From: Acidobacteriota bacterium
GTDB lineage: Bacteria; Acidobacteriota; Thermoanaerobaculia; Gp7-AA8; JAHWKK01
Assembly: GCA_019347945.1 (NCBI GenBank)
Contig: JAHWKK010000010.1
Location: 62,001-126,000 of the forward strand
Length of the DNA: 64,000 bases
Direction: 5' to 3'
Shown here: positions 16,077 through 25,008 of the stretch, one piece after another
Layout of the letters: each line of letters begins with the position of its first letter
How positions within the stretch are numbered: the first letter of the stretch is position 1
Program-made: the position numbers and the translations under genes
The notes under the pieces: model-generated
Told to the model about the DNA's origin: nothing
Seen by the model: the letters and a program-made list of their open reading frames with translations, nothing else
Databases searched by the model: none

Positions 16077-19000
16077 AGAAGCGATTTCTTCTCGACGCCT
16101 GGCCTCTCCTCCGGCAGATCAGAACCGGGAGCGACGGAACGGGCGCCGAGGCGATGTCCGATCGAACCCGAACGCTCGAAACGAAGACGAAGGGTCTGCG
16201 CGCAACGAAATCGATCTGTCCCTACTGCGCCGTCGGTTGCGGACAACTCGTCTATGCGAAGAATGACCGGCTCGTCGCGATCGAAGGGGATCCTGAATCG
16301 CCGATCTCACGGGGGCGCCTCTGCCCGAAAGGTTCGGCGAGTCATCAGTTGCTCACCCATGCCGGACGACTGACGAAGGTGAAGTATCGCGCCCCACGCG
16401 CCACCGAATGGACCGAGATCCCGCTCGATCGTGCGATGGAGATGATCGCCGAGCGCGTCTGGGAATCGCGCTCGCGGACCTTCGTGCCCGAACGCGACGG
16501 CCACCAGTGGATGCAGTGCGCCGGGATCGCGCACCTCGGTGGTGCGACGCTCGACAACGAAGAGAACTACCTCATCAAAAAGCTCTTCACCGCCGGCCTG
16601 GGGATGACGCGCGTCAGCAACCAGGCCAGGATATGACATAGCTCCACGGTGCCCGGTCTGGGCACCTCGTTCGGACGCGGCGGGGCGACGACCGCCCAGC
16701 AGGACCTCGCGAACTCCGACGCGATCCTCATCATGGGATCGTCGATGGCCGAAAACCATCCGGTCGGCTTTCAGTGGGTGATGGAGGCAAAAAAGCGTGG
16801 TGCCAAGGTCATCCACGTCGATCCGCGGTTCACCCGCACGTCGGCCGTCGCCGACTACTGGCTTCCTCTACGCGCGGGATCCGACATCACATTCCTCGGG
16901 GGACTCGTCAATCATGTGATCGAGCACGATCGGATCTTTCGCGACTATGTCGTCGCGTACACCAATGCGCCCGTCCTTCTGAGAGACGACCTCCGCCTTC
17001 CGGACGAGAACGAAGGGCTGTTTTCGGGGTGGAACGGTGAAGAGGATCCGACCCGCTACGATCCGGAGAGCTGGTTCTATCGGAACTCCCGTGAGCGTGC
17101 GAACCGTGAACCCGACTCCTCCGACCGTGGAGGGGAGGGACTCGACTTCGAAGGGATCGAGCGCGACGACACGCTCGAAGATCCTCGCACGGTCTATCAG
17201 AAGCTGAAAGCGCAGTTCAGCCGGTATACCCCCGAAATGGTCCAGCGAGTCTGCGGAGTGCCGCGGGATCGCTTCGTTGAGATCGCCAAGATCTTCAGCG
17301 CAGCGTCGGGACCGGAGAAGACGGCGGCGATCTGCTATGCGGTCGGATGGACCCAGCATTCGTCGGGCGTCCAGACGATCCGGACGGCCGCGATCCTCCA
17401 GATGCTGCTCGGTAACATCGGAAGGCCCGGTGGCGGCATTCTCGCTCTGCGAGGACATGCGTCGATCCAGGGGTCGACCGACATACCGACGCTGTTCGAC
17501 ATCCTGCCGGGTTATCTCGCGATGCCGAAACTCGGAGAGTCGGCAAACCTCGACGCACATCTATTCGCTCACAAGGTCGATAAAGGATGGTGGGCGAATT
17601 ACGACCGGTATCTCGTCAGTCTGCTCAAGGCGTATTACGGAAGCGCGGCGACCGAGTCGAACGACTGGGGCTTCGGCTGGCTCCCCCGCGTGACTGGGGA
17701 TCATTCTCATCAGGGCTACTGGCTCGAGATGGCGAGAGGCGAGCTGGAGGGGCTCTTCGTGATGGGGCAGAATCCGGCGGTCGGCGCCCCGAGCTCCGGT
17801 TTCGAGCGAAAGGCGCTCGCGCAGCTCGACTGGATGGTCGTTCGCGATCTGGTCGAGACCGAGACGGCGAGCTTCTGGCGGAACTCCCCCGAGGTGCGGC
17901 GTGGCGAGACGAAACCGGAGGAGATCGAAACCGAGGTCTTTCTCCTTCCGGCGGCGGGCCACGCCGAGAAGGATGGGACGTTCACGAACACCCAACGCCT
18001 TCTCCAGTGGCACGACCGCGCCGTCGAGCCTCCGGGCGACGCCCGCAGCGAGACGTGGTTCATGGTCCACCTCGGGCGCCTGCTCAAGGCGCGCGCAGAG
18101 GAGGAGAATCGGAAGATCGACGAGCCGCTCCGCGCTCTCACCTGGGACTACCGGACCGATTCGAAAGGGGAGCCGGACGCCGAGGAGGTTCTGCGGGAGA
18201 TCAACGGCTCCAGAACGGCGACCGGAGAGCTCGTTTCGGGCTATGGGGACCTCGAGGCCGACGGTTCGACTTCCTGCGGATGCTGGATCTATTCGGGCGT
18301 GTTTCCGGAGGAAGGGCGGAACCGGGCGCGGGAGAGAGCCCCCACCGGCCCCTACGCCCAGGGATGGGGCTGGGCGTGGCCCTCGGATCGCCGCATCCTC
18401 TACAACCGCGCGTCGGCCAGACCCGACGGCGCCCCATGGAGCGAGAGCAAGAAGCTCGTCTGGTGGGACGAGGTCGCGGAGAAATGGACGGGGCTCGACA
18501 CGCCCGATTTCGCGTCATCGAAGCGGCCTGATTACATCCCTGACGACGGTGCGACGGGGGACGATGCTCTGCGAGGTGATCGGCCTTTCATCATGCATCA
18601 GGATGGAGCCGGGTGGATCTGGGTACCGTCGGGTCTGAGGGATGGCCCGCTTCCGGCGCACTACGAGCCGCTCGAAGCACCGATCCGCAATCCGTTCTAC
18701 GATCAGCAGGTGAATCCCGCCGCGACGAGACTGGAGCCCGATCCGACGCGGTGGGCCGAGTCGCCGGACGAGCGCTATCCGTTCGTTCTGACCACCTACC
18801 GCCTGACCGAGCATCACACGGCGGGCGGAATGACACGCACGCTTCCGCGGCTTGCCGAGCTCCAGCCGGAGCTCTTCTGCGAGATCTCGCCGCAGCTCGC
18901 CTCGGAGCGCGCGGTTCGGAATGGCGACGAGGTCGAGATCGCCACCCCGCGCGGACGGATCCGGGCGAAAGCGCTGGTTACGCCACGAATGCGATCGCTC

Positions 19001-19177
19001 GAGATCGATGGGAAAGTCGTTCATCAGGTGGGGTTGCCCTATCACTGGGGCTCGAACGGAGTGGTGACCGGTGACATCGTGAACGATCTGGTCGCTCTGT
19101 CGGAAGAGCCGAATGTGAAGATCATGGAATCGAAAGGTCTGCTGTGCGATCTGCGTCCCGTCGGGAGCCGGACGTGA
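16073..19177 (+). CDS. fdhA: Selenocysteine-containing formate dehydrogenase, catalytic alpha subunit
   Basis: Oxidises formate to CO2 at a molybdopterin (Mo/W) centre. The in-frame TGA at 16634-16636 is read as selenocysteine, residue 188 of 1034: the text reads NQARI-Sec-HSSTVPGLG, matching NQARV-Sec-H of E. coli FdnG. A [4Fe-4S] site is formed by Cys49, Cys52, Cys56 and Cys84. The MGD-binding region and the C-terminal dinucleotide-binding domain (about residues 880-1030) are complete. There is no twin-arginine signal, so the protein should stay in the cytoplasm, unlike FdnG. It is coupled to the upstream hydro-lyase and the downstream FeS subunit by 4-bp overlaps. Confidence 0.95.
16634..16675 (+). 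promoter_or_regulatory. Bacterial SECIS element and Sec TGA codon of formate dehydrogenase
   Basis: Immediately after the TGA the coding sequence can fold into a hairpin with a perfect 7-bp stem, GGTGCCC (16648-16654) and GGGCACC (16660-16666). The loop is GGTCT (16655-16659). The loop sequence and its distance from the TGA (bases 22-26 counting T of TGA as 1) equal those of E. coli fdhF. SelB binds such loops to insert selenocysteine. Confidence 0.93.
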
Positions 19178-19944
19178 CGGCGACCGGATTCTTCACCGAT
19201 GCGACCGTCTGCATCGGATGCAAGGCATGTGAAGTCGCGTGCAAGGAGTGGAACGACGTCCCGGACGACGGATTCTCCTGGAGCGGCTTTTCGTACGACA
19301 ACACGGTCGAGCTCGGCCATTCGACATGGCGACACGTGAAATTCGTCGAGGGGGAGCCGGAGCCCGGTCCCGGTGGCGCCGCACCGGAAGCTGCAACCTG
19401 GCAGTTCCTCTCCGACGTCTGCAAGCACTGCGAAGTCGCCGGCTGCCTCGAGGCCTGCCCGACCGGTGCGATCGTCCGCACCGAGTTCGAAGGCGTCTAC
19501 ATCCAGCCCGACATCTGCAACGGCTGCGGGTACTGCGTCGTCACCTGTCCTTTCGGCGTCGTCGACCGCCGACCGGACGACGGCCGGGCGTTCAAGTGCA
19601 CGTTCTGCTACGACCGTCAGAAGGAAGGGCTGACACCGGCGTGCGCGAAGGCGTGTCCCACCGAGTCGATCGCGTTCGGACCGCTCGAACAGATGCAGGC
19701 CAAAGCCGAGGAGCGGCTCCTCGCGCTCAGGAATCAGGGAGTCGTCGACGCGGAGATCTACGACGCGAAGGGAACCAGCGTGGGCGAAACCCATGCGATC
19801 TTCCTGATGCGGGGGAGCGCGAGGGATTTCAACCTTCCCGCAAACCCGGTCGCTCCGACACAGTTCCTCGCGAAGGGTTGGGGCGCCGCCGCAGTCGCCG
19901 CCGGCCTGATCGTCGGGAGCATCGCCGTCGCCTTCCGCGACTGA
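19174..19944 (+). CDS. fdhB: Formate dehydrogenase iron-sulfur (beta) subunit
   Basis: Transfers electrons from the catalytic subunit to an acceptor through four [4Fe-4S] clusters. The 256-residue protein has the four Cys groups of FdnH-type subunits: CIGCKACEVACKEW, CKHCEVAGCLEACPTGAI, CNGCGYCVVTCPFGVV, and CTFCYDR with ACAKACPT. A single C-terminal membrane helix (GWGAAAVAAGLIVGSIAVAF) can anchor it. The GTG at 19174 overlaps the alpha-subunit stop by 4 bp and is preferred over the GTG at 19144. No cytochrome b gamma subunit follows, so the electron acceptor is unknown. Confidence 0.93.
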   Translation: MTATGFFTDATVCIGCKACEVACKEWNDVPDDGFSWSGFSYDNTVELGHSTWRHVKFVEGEPEPGPGGAAPEAATWQFLSDVCKHCEVAGCLEACPTGAIVRTEFEGVYIQPDICNGCGYCVVTCPFGVVDRRPDDGRAFKCTFCYDRQKEGLTPACAKACPTESIAFGPLEQMQAKAEERLLALRNQGVVDAEIYDAKGTSVGETHAIFLMRGSARDFNLPANPVAPTQFLAKGWGAAAVAAGLIVGSIAVAFRD

Positions 19945-20036
19945 ACGAACCAGACTTGTCAGGGCCTTTTGCCCGGCTTCCAACCCCCAGAGGTGAGTCA
20001 CCCCGCCCCTCGATTTGGGAAATCATCCACTCTTGA

Positions 20037-20057
20037 GTATGTTAGTATGAACGTATG
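20037..20057 (+). promoter_or_regulatory. Three direct GTATG repeats at the start of the vapBC-type operon
   Basis: GTATG occurs at 20037-20041, 20045-20049 and 20053-20057, spaced exactly 8 bp. The last copy contains the ATG start of the antitoxin. Ribbon-helix-helix antitoxins often bind short tandem sites of this spacing for autorepression, so this is a candidate operator. Confidence 0.5.
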
Positions 20058-20294
20058 AAGCGCATAACGATGAGCCTTCCGGAGGACCTGGCAAAGATGG
20101 TCGAGTACGAGGCCGAGGCGAGGCGTACCAGTGTCTCGGAGGTGATTCGGGACGCCATCATCGCCGTCCTTTCGCCCTCCGTCAGACGCGTTTCCTGGGC
20201 GGGCATCTGTGATGACGGCGAGCTCCCCCGCGCGGCCGACATCGACGAAGAGCTCGAGCGAGAGTGGCCGGATGTCATTGATCGCGATCGTTGA
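20055..20294 (+). CDS. Ribbon-helix-helix (CopG-type) antitoxin
   Basis: A 79-residue protein. The first 45 residues form a ribbon-helix-helix DNA-binding domain: a beta strand MKRITMSLPEDLAKMV, then YEAEARRTSVSEVIRDAI. The acidic C-terminus (ADIDEELEREWPDVIDRDR) is the usual toxin-neutralising tail. It overlaps the PIN toxin gene by 23 bp, the usual antitoxin-first layout of VapBC modules. It probably autorepresses through the GTATG repeats at its start. Confidence 0.88.
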   Translation: MKRITMSLPEDLAKMVEYEAEARRTSVSEVIRDAIIAVLSPSVRRVSWAGICDDGELPRAADIDEELEREWPDVIDRDR

Positions 20295-20685
20295 CAGCGG
20301 TCCGCTTCTGGCGGTCGCGAACTCCGCCGACCCCGACCATGAAGGCTGTCTGGCCCTCCTCGAGGACACCCGCCATCATCTCGTCATCCCCGCCTTCTGC
20401 GTCGCCGAGGTGAGTTTCATTCTCGGGAGGCGCCATGGTCCCGCGGTCGAGGCGATGTTTCTGCGAGGGCTGCAGGACTTCGATGTTCGTGGACCGTCGC
20501 GGGAGGAGTGGCCCAGAATCTCGGAGCTCGTGTCAACGTACGCCGATTTTCCGCTCGGCGGAACCGACGCGTCGGTGGTGAGTCTCGCCGAGACCGTCGA
20601 GACCGAACTGATCATCACACTGGACAAGCGTCATTTCTCCGCCGTGCGGCCGCGGCACTGCTCCGCCTTCACACTCGCACCCTGA
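20272..20685 (+). CDS. PIN-domain ribonuclease toxin (VapC-like)
   Basis: A 137-residue PIN domain. The Mg-binding acids are visible: Asp in IVDSGPLLA at the N-terminus, Glu in FCVAEVSFILG near residue 45, and Asp in GGTDASVVSLAE near residue 100. A further Asp lies in LIITLDKRHF. VapC proteins cleave tRNA or rRNA when not bound by antitoxin. The start at 20272 (MSLIAIVDSGP) lies within the antitoxin gene. Length and catalytic residues are complete, so it should be active. Confidence 0.9.
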   Translation: MSLIAIVDSGPLLAVANSADPDHEGCLALLEDTRHHLVIPAFCVAEVSFILGRRHGPAVEAMFLRGLQDFDVRGPSREEWPRISELVSTYADFPLGGTDASVVSLAETVETELIITLDKRHFSAVRPRHCSAFTLAP

Positions 20686-21202
20686 TCCCGGAAGTTTGCG
20701 ATCTCGCTTTCCTAACGAACTGCTGGTTTGATCGGCGCTTCGCTGGGCCTGACTGTACTCATTCTGGAGGTCCCTCGCTTGCCCGCCCGTAGGTACGCCG
20801 AATCGAACCAATTCGCAAGCTCGCCGCCCGCTCGGGACGACCGGGACGGGGAAGGCTGTGTCAGCGTCGGTTAGGGGCAGTCAGTCGCATTCAGGCCATG
20901 CGGCACAATTTGCCCTCGACTCAAATGCTTTTACCGCCCGGTCGTCCCGAGCGGGTAGTCGGGCGGGGCGCGAGGAGCCTGCCCTGAGGGGTGAGCGGTG
21001 GCGGGAACCGAAGGGACCTCTCATGAGAGTACAGTCAGACCAAGCGGAGCGCCGGCCCCACTTCGCCCTTTCTCCGACTCTCTCGCGTTCATTTCCGATT
21101 CACCGGCGCGTAGCGTCGAGCAATTGCTCCCGATGAAACGGGTGAAGAAAAGACTCGGGTATACAGGAAACCGCGCGATAATCCCCCCGTCTGGAGGAGC
21201 CA
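20686..21202. repeat. Intergenic repeat block with an inverted-end composite repeat
   Basis: No gene is seen in this 517-bp gap. It contains a composite repeat from 20732 to 21054. Its left arm (GGCGCTTCGCTGGGCCTGAC, then TGTACTC) and its right arm (GTACAGTCAGACCAAGCGGA, then GCGCC) are inverted versions of each other. The same arrangement occurs at 33136-33433. The last 60 bp before mgtE hold its promoter and ribosome-binding region. Confidence 0.75.
20732..21054. repeat. Composite repeat with inverted arms, copy 1
   Basis: The arms at 20732-20776 and about 21011-21054 are imperfect inverted repeats of about 44 bp. The interior shares CGCAAGCTCGCCGCCCG, a GACGACCGGGACGGGGAAGG-like stretch and a CCCGAGCGGGTAGTCGGGCG-like segment with copy 2 at 33136-33433. 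Confidence 0.75.
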
Positions 21203-22444
21203 ATGACTCAGATCGAGCCGAACGCCGAGCCGAATGCCGACGAGAAGGATGCCACGGGAGAGATCCGCGACCGGATCGTGAAACTCAGCAGCGAAGAGGC
21301 GGCAGAGCTGCTCGACGAGACCCATCCGCATCTTTCCGTCGAGGTGCTGCAGCAGATCAATCCAGCCATTGCATTCGACATTCTCGAAGAGATGGACGTC
21401 GATGCGCGGCAGGCCATCCTCGAAGCGGCGCCGCCGCTTCAGCAGAACCAATGGAGCCGGAACGAGAACTACGAGGAGGACACCGTCGGGCGGCTGATGG
21501 AACCACCGCTCACGGTTCTCCTTCCTCACCAGACGATCAGCGACGCGATCGACGCCGTAAAGGATCTCGCGCGGACGACGCTCGTGACGTATCTCTACGT
21601 GGTCGACGAGGGGGGACGATTACTCGGACTGGTCACGATGCGGGATCTTCTGCTCGCCGACGATGATGCGATTCTTCGCGATGTGATGGCCGCCGAGCCG
21701 TTCACCCTCAGTCCTCGTATGGAACTGCCCGAGGCGATGAAGCTCGTGGTCAGCCGCCATTTTCCGATCTATCCCGTCGTCGAGGAAGGAAACATCCTCG
21801 TTGGCCTGGTCCGGGGGCGTGTTCTTTTCGAGGAACAGGCTTTCGAGATCAGCGCCCAGCCGGGCCGGATGGTCGGCGTCGACAAAGAGGAGCGGCTATC
21901 GACCCCCTGGCCGCGAAGCCTCAAGTTTCGGCATCCCTGGCTCCAGCTCAATCTCTTCACCGCGTTCATCGCCGCGGCCGTGGTCGGCATCTTTCAGGGG
22001 ACCATCGACGAAATCGTGATTCTCGCCGCCTTCCTTCCGGTGCTCGCCGGGCAATCCGGGAACACGGGCTGCCAGGCCCTCGCGGTTGCACTCCGAGGAC
22101 TGACCCTCGGTGAGCTCGACAGCGGGAAGGAGCGTGCGCTGGTCGCGAAGGAGGGTCTGCTGGGGCTCTTCAACGGCGCGATGGTGGGGGTGACCGCAGC
22201 GATCGGAATGTACCTGGCCGCCCGCGCGCAGGGGGCCGCGGAGCCGCTGACGCTCTCGTTCATCGTCTTCGCGGCGATGATCGGAAGCTGCGTGGTCAGC
22301 GGAATCGCGGGAGCGACGATCCCTCTGATTCTTCGAAAGCTCGGTGCAGATCCGGCGACCGCTTCTTCGATCTTTCTGACCACGGCGACCGACGTCGTCA
22401 GCATGGGATTGTTTCTCGGCCTCGCGACGCTCCTTCTGATCTGA
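21203..22444 (+). CDS. mgtE: Magnesium transporter MgtE
   Basis: A Mg2+ channel of the inner membrane, gated by cytoplasmic Mg2+. The 413-residue protein has the N domain (residues about 20-100), two CBS domains (VGRLMEPPLTVLLPHQT to about residue 220), a plug helix and a five-helix pore. The pore helix carries LPVLAGQSGNTGCQALAVAL, equivalent to the PVVAGxGGNxGxQ selectivity segment. GGAGGAG lies just before the ATG at 21203. It is close to a Fur-family gene but separated from it by 69 bp with its own apparent start region. No Mg riboswitch is seen upstream. Confidence 0.95.
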   Translation: MTQIEPNAEPNADEKDATGEIRDRIVKLSSEEAAELLDETHPHLSVEVLQQINPAIAFDILEEMDVDARQAILEAAPPLQQNQWSRNENYEEDTVGRLMEPPLTVLLPHQTISDAIDAVKDLARTTLVTYLYVVDEGGRLLGLVTMRDLLLADDDAILRDVMAAEPFTLSPRMELPEAMKLVVSRHFPIYPVVEEGNILVGLVRGRVLFEEQAFEISAQPGRMVGVDKEERLSTPWPRSLKFRHPWLQLNLFTAFIAAAVVGIFQGTIDEIVILAAFLPVLAGQSGNTGCQALAVALRGLTLGELDSGKERALVAKEGLLGLFNGAMVGVTAAIGMYLAARAQGAAEPLTLSFIVFAAMIGSCVVSGIAGATIPLILRKLGADPATASSIFLTTATDVVSMGLFLGLATLLLI

Positions 22445-22513
22445 GAGGCGCCATCTGACGGCCCGGGGCATAACCGGGAATCGCTCCAAGTTGGTAAGCT
22501 ACAAAGTGCCGCA

Positions 22514-23023
22514 ATGACGTCAATCCAGTCCGAAGTCGATCGCTTTCGCGATTTTCTCGAAGAGCACGGCCAGAAGCTGACCGCGGAACGGGAAGCGCTC
22601 GTTCGCGAGATCTTCGCCACGCATTATCACTTCGAAGCCGATGAGCTCCTCTTCCGGCTGAAGCAGAAGAACGTCAAGATCTCGCGCGCCACGATCTACC
22701 GCGCGCTCGACCTCCTGGTCAAATCGGGAATGGTTCGGCGCGTTCACCTCGGTGAGGATCACTTCCATTACGAGCGCGTCACGCGTGACGAGGAGCATCA
22801 CGACCATCTCATCTGCACGACCTGTGGGGCAGTCGTCGAGTTTCACGACGCCGATCTCGAGGCCCGCAGAAAGCTCATCTGCGAGAACCATGATTTCGAG
22901 CCGACTTTTCACAATCTCCAGATTCTCGGCGTCTGCAAAAGATGCAGACGAAAAGGGGAGCAACCGGAAGCTCCCGACCGCGTGCAGATGATCGAACTGC
23001 GGAAGAACTCGCTTCGCCAGTGA
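22514..23023 (+). CDS. fur: Fur-family metal-responsive regulator
   Basis: A 169-residue DNA-binding regulator. The winged-helix part has the recognition helix in ISRATIYRALDLLVKSGMV. The dimerisation and metal domain has HHDHLICTTCGAVVEF and a second Cys pair in CKRCRR, together a structural zinc site, and the regulatory-site His/Glu residues (HFHYE, HHDH). Family members repress iron, zinc or peroxide genes. The sequence cannot separate Fur from Zur, so the name is tentative. The ATG at 22514 follows mgtE by 69 bp. Confidence 0.9.
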   Translation: MTSIQSEVDRFRDFLEEHGQKLTAEREALVREIFATHYHFEADELLFRLKQKNVKISRATIYRALDLLVKSGMVRRVHLGEDHFHYERVTRDEEHHDHLICTTCGAVVEFHDADLEARRKLICENHDFEPTFHNLQILGVCKRCRRKGEQPEAPDRVQMIELRKNSLRQ

Positions 23024-23475
23024 CGCGCGGGCGCAGCGCAACGTCACCCATCACAATCCGCGATTGAATGTGCCGCCCCGTCGGGGCTCAGCACTGTCAT
23101 GTGATTTGCTGTCCGGGCCCTTCCGGGCCCGGCTGACGCCGTGACGGCCCTTCGGGCCTCGAGCCGGTGGCAATGCGGTTTGCGATCGCCACGAGCTTGC
23201 GCGATGTCTCACACCACCGGGAGGGCGAGGCTCCTGCCGAGCCGCACCGTCACGAGCTTGTGTTCCAGTGGACAATCGGAGAGAGTGTCGCGTTCCACGC
23301 GGCCGTTGACGCGTCGCTCCCGCGCCGCGTCCTCATTCCATCCTCCCCGCAGCGCGCGGAGCGCGCCGCGAACGACCAGGCAGGAGCTGGCGGTCCAATC
23401 CGGGAATCGAGAGCTCCTGCCCCCTCTCGCTCGTACGTTGCGACATAATCGATCCGACCTGAGGATGGGAGTGAA
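23024..23475. repeat. Intergenic block with three strong short hairpins
   Basis: No gene is seen. Three perfect palindromes follow each other: GCCCC/GGGGC at 23075-23087, an 8-bp CCGGGCCC/GGGCCCGG stem at 23113-23132 and GGCCC/GGGCC at 23146-23158. A further repeat-like segment (GGGAGGGCGAGGCTCCTGCC) lies at 23219-23238. The stretch 23240-23460 has no recognisable feature. Confidence 0.6.
23113..23132. repeat. Perfect 8-bp GC hairpin (TTCC loop)
   Basis: CCGGGCCC pairs with GGGCCCGG across a 4-base TTCC loop. It lies about 90 bp downstream of fur. It lacks a T-tract, so it is more likely a dispersed repeat than a classical terminator. Confidence 0.6.
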
Positions 23476-25008
23476 TTGAGCACATTCGAACGGATCGAGC
23501 TCGCACCGTGGACGATTCGGGAGTATCGGACTGGCGCGGGACCGCCGCTGGTCCTCCTGCACGGATTGAGCGGGTCCTTCGGATGGTGGAAGAAGAACAT
23601 CGACGCGCTGGCGGAGAGGTTCACCGTCTTCGGTGTGGACCTGGTCGGATTCGGCGCCGAACGGACGCTGACGGATGCTCCGCTTCCGCTCCCTCTCGAC
23701 GACGCGGTGACTCTCGTCGAGCGCTGGATCGCGACGCGGATCGGTGAGCCGGTGCATCTGGTCGGTCACTCGATGGGAGGCGCGATCGCGATTCACTTCG
23801 CGGCGAGCTTTCCCGCCAGTACGCGGTCGCTCACGCTGGTATCCTCGGCCGGGCTCCCGGTCGCGCTTCGGCCTGGTCCCCACGTTCGGGCGATGCTTCG
23901 GCCTCCTTCGACGCTGCTCTCCTTCGTCCCCGTTCTGCTGCGCGATTTAATGAGAGCAGGGCCCACCTCGGTCGGGCTCGCGCTGTCGGAAGTGCTCCGG
24001 CGGGACGTCTCTTCGATCCTGCCGACGCTCGACATCCCGACGCTTCTGATCTGGGGAGATCGCGATCCGGTGATTCCTCTTTCCTACGCAGAGCGCTTTC
24101 GGCAGCTTCTTCCTGCCTCGAGTCTCGAGGTGCTCGATGGGGCCGGACACGTCCCGATGTGGGACCAGCCCGCTCGCTTCAACGAGATCCTGCTCGACTT
24201 CCTCGTCTCCCTGGAAGGCGCTCCCCGGTCCACGCGCGATTCGCTCGGCGCTGCGTTCACGTGGGGGATCCGCGGTTGCGAAGGACGCATCTGTCATCGA
24301 GCCAGCTCCGGCAGCCCCGATGCCGTCCTGATTCACGGGCTCGGGATTCGTTCGGGATACTTTCGACGGCTCGCGCGCGCCCTCTGGACGCGGGGGATCG
24401 GCGCGATTGCTCCCGATCTTCCAGGCTATGGGCACAGCAGGCACGCGGACGCCCGGACGATCGATGAGATCGTCCTCGCGATCATCCGGTGGGCGGACGA
24501 GGTCGGGCTTCGCAATTCCATCTGGCTCGGCCATTCGACCGGCGCACAGATCGTCGAGAAGGTTCAGCGCGCGCGGCCCGATCTCGTGCGCGCGTCGTTC
24601 CTGGTCTCTCCGATCTGGAGCCGCGAGCCCCATCGCCAGCTTTCCCTGCCACTTCAGATCGCGCTCGACGGTCTGCGAGAACCCTACGGTCTGATCGCGA
24701 TCGCAGTCAGATCCTACTGGGAGTCCGGCCTGCTGCGGCTCGTCCGCAGCTTCTTCGATTACGTTGGCGATGCTTCAACCGTTCCGGAGAGTCTGCCTCC
24801 CGACACGCGGCTCGTGATCGGAGAGACCGATCCACTTCTCGATCGCGAGTGTCTGAAAGATCTGGGAGTCGGAACTGTCGAGATCGACGGAGCGCATGGC
24901 ATCGTCTATTCGACTCCTGAACGCCTCTCCGGGATCGTGGCGGGTCAGCCGGAGACCGGTTCGGGTGGAGGCGACCCGGCCGCACCATCCTCGTCCCCGG
25001 TAATCTGA
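23476..25008 (+). CDS. Double alpha/beta-hydrolase protein
   Basis: A 510-residue protein made of two complete alpha/beta-hydrolase domains in tandem. The first (residues about 15-260) has the oxyanion segment LLHGLSGSFGWW, the nucleophile in GHSMGGAIA, an acid in WGDRDPV and His in GAGHVPMWDQP. The second (about 275-495) has LIHGLGIRSGYF, GHSTGAQIV, an acid in GETDPLLD and His in GAHGIVYSTPER. Both triads look intact. The substrate is unknown. The start is TTG at 23476 after GAGGATGGGAG. The 3' end overlaps the convergent MscS gene by 64 bp. Confidence 0.85.
   Translation: MSTFERIELAPWTIREYRTGAGPPLVLLHGLSGSFGWWKKNIDALAERFTVFGVDLVGFGAERTLTDAPLPLPLDDAVTLVERWIATRIGEPVHLVGHSMGGAIAIHFAASFPASTRSLTLVSSAGLPVALRPGPHVRAMLRPPSTLLSFVPVLLRDLMRAGPTSVGLALSEVLRRDVSSILPTLDIPTLLIWGDRDPVIPLSYAERFRQLLPASSLEVLDGAGHVPMWDQPARFNEILLDFLVSLEGAPRSTRDSLGAAFTWGIRGCEGRICHRASSGSPDAVLIHGLGIRSGYFRRLARALWTRGIGAIAPDLPGYGHSRHADARTIDEIVLAIIRWADEVGLRNSIWLGHSTGAQIVEKVQRARPDLVRASFLVSPIWSREPHRQLSLPLQIALDGLREPYGLIAIAVRSYWESGLLRLVRSFFDYVGDASTVPESLPPDTRLVIGETDPLLDRECLKDLGVGTVEIDGAHGIVYSTPERLSGIVAGQPETGSGGGDPAAPSSSPVI

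Noticed and set aside
16634-16636. TGA as a true stop giving a split or dead formate dehydrogenase
   Set aside because: Position, flanking active-site residues and the SECIS-like hairpin all fit selenocysteine.
19042-20001. 319-codon open frame antisense to the formate dehydrogenase genes
   Set aside because: Antisense to strongly conserved FeS-subunit coding sequence; charged, low-complexity translation.
21090-21202. Magnesium riboswitch upstream of mgtE
   Set aside because: No M-box core could be recognised in the 100 bp before the gene.
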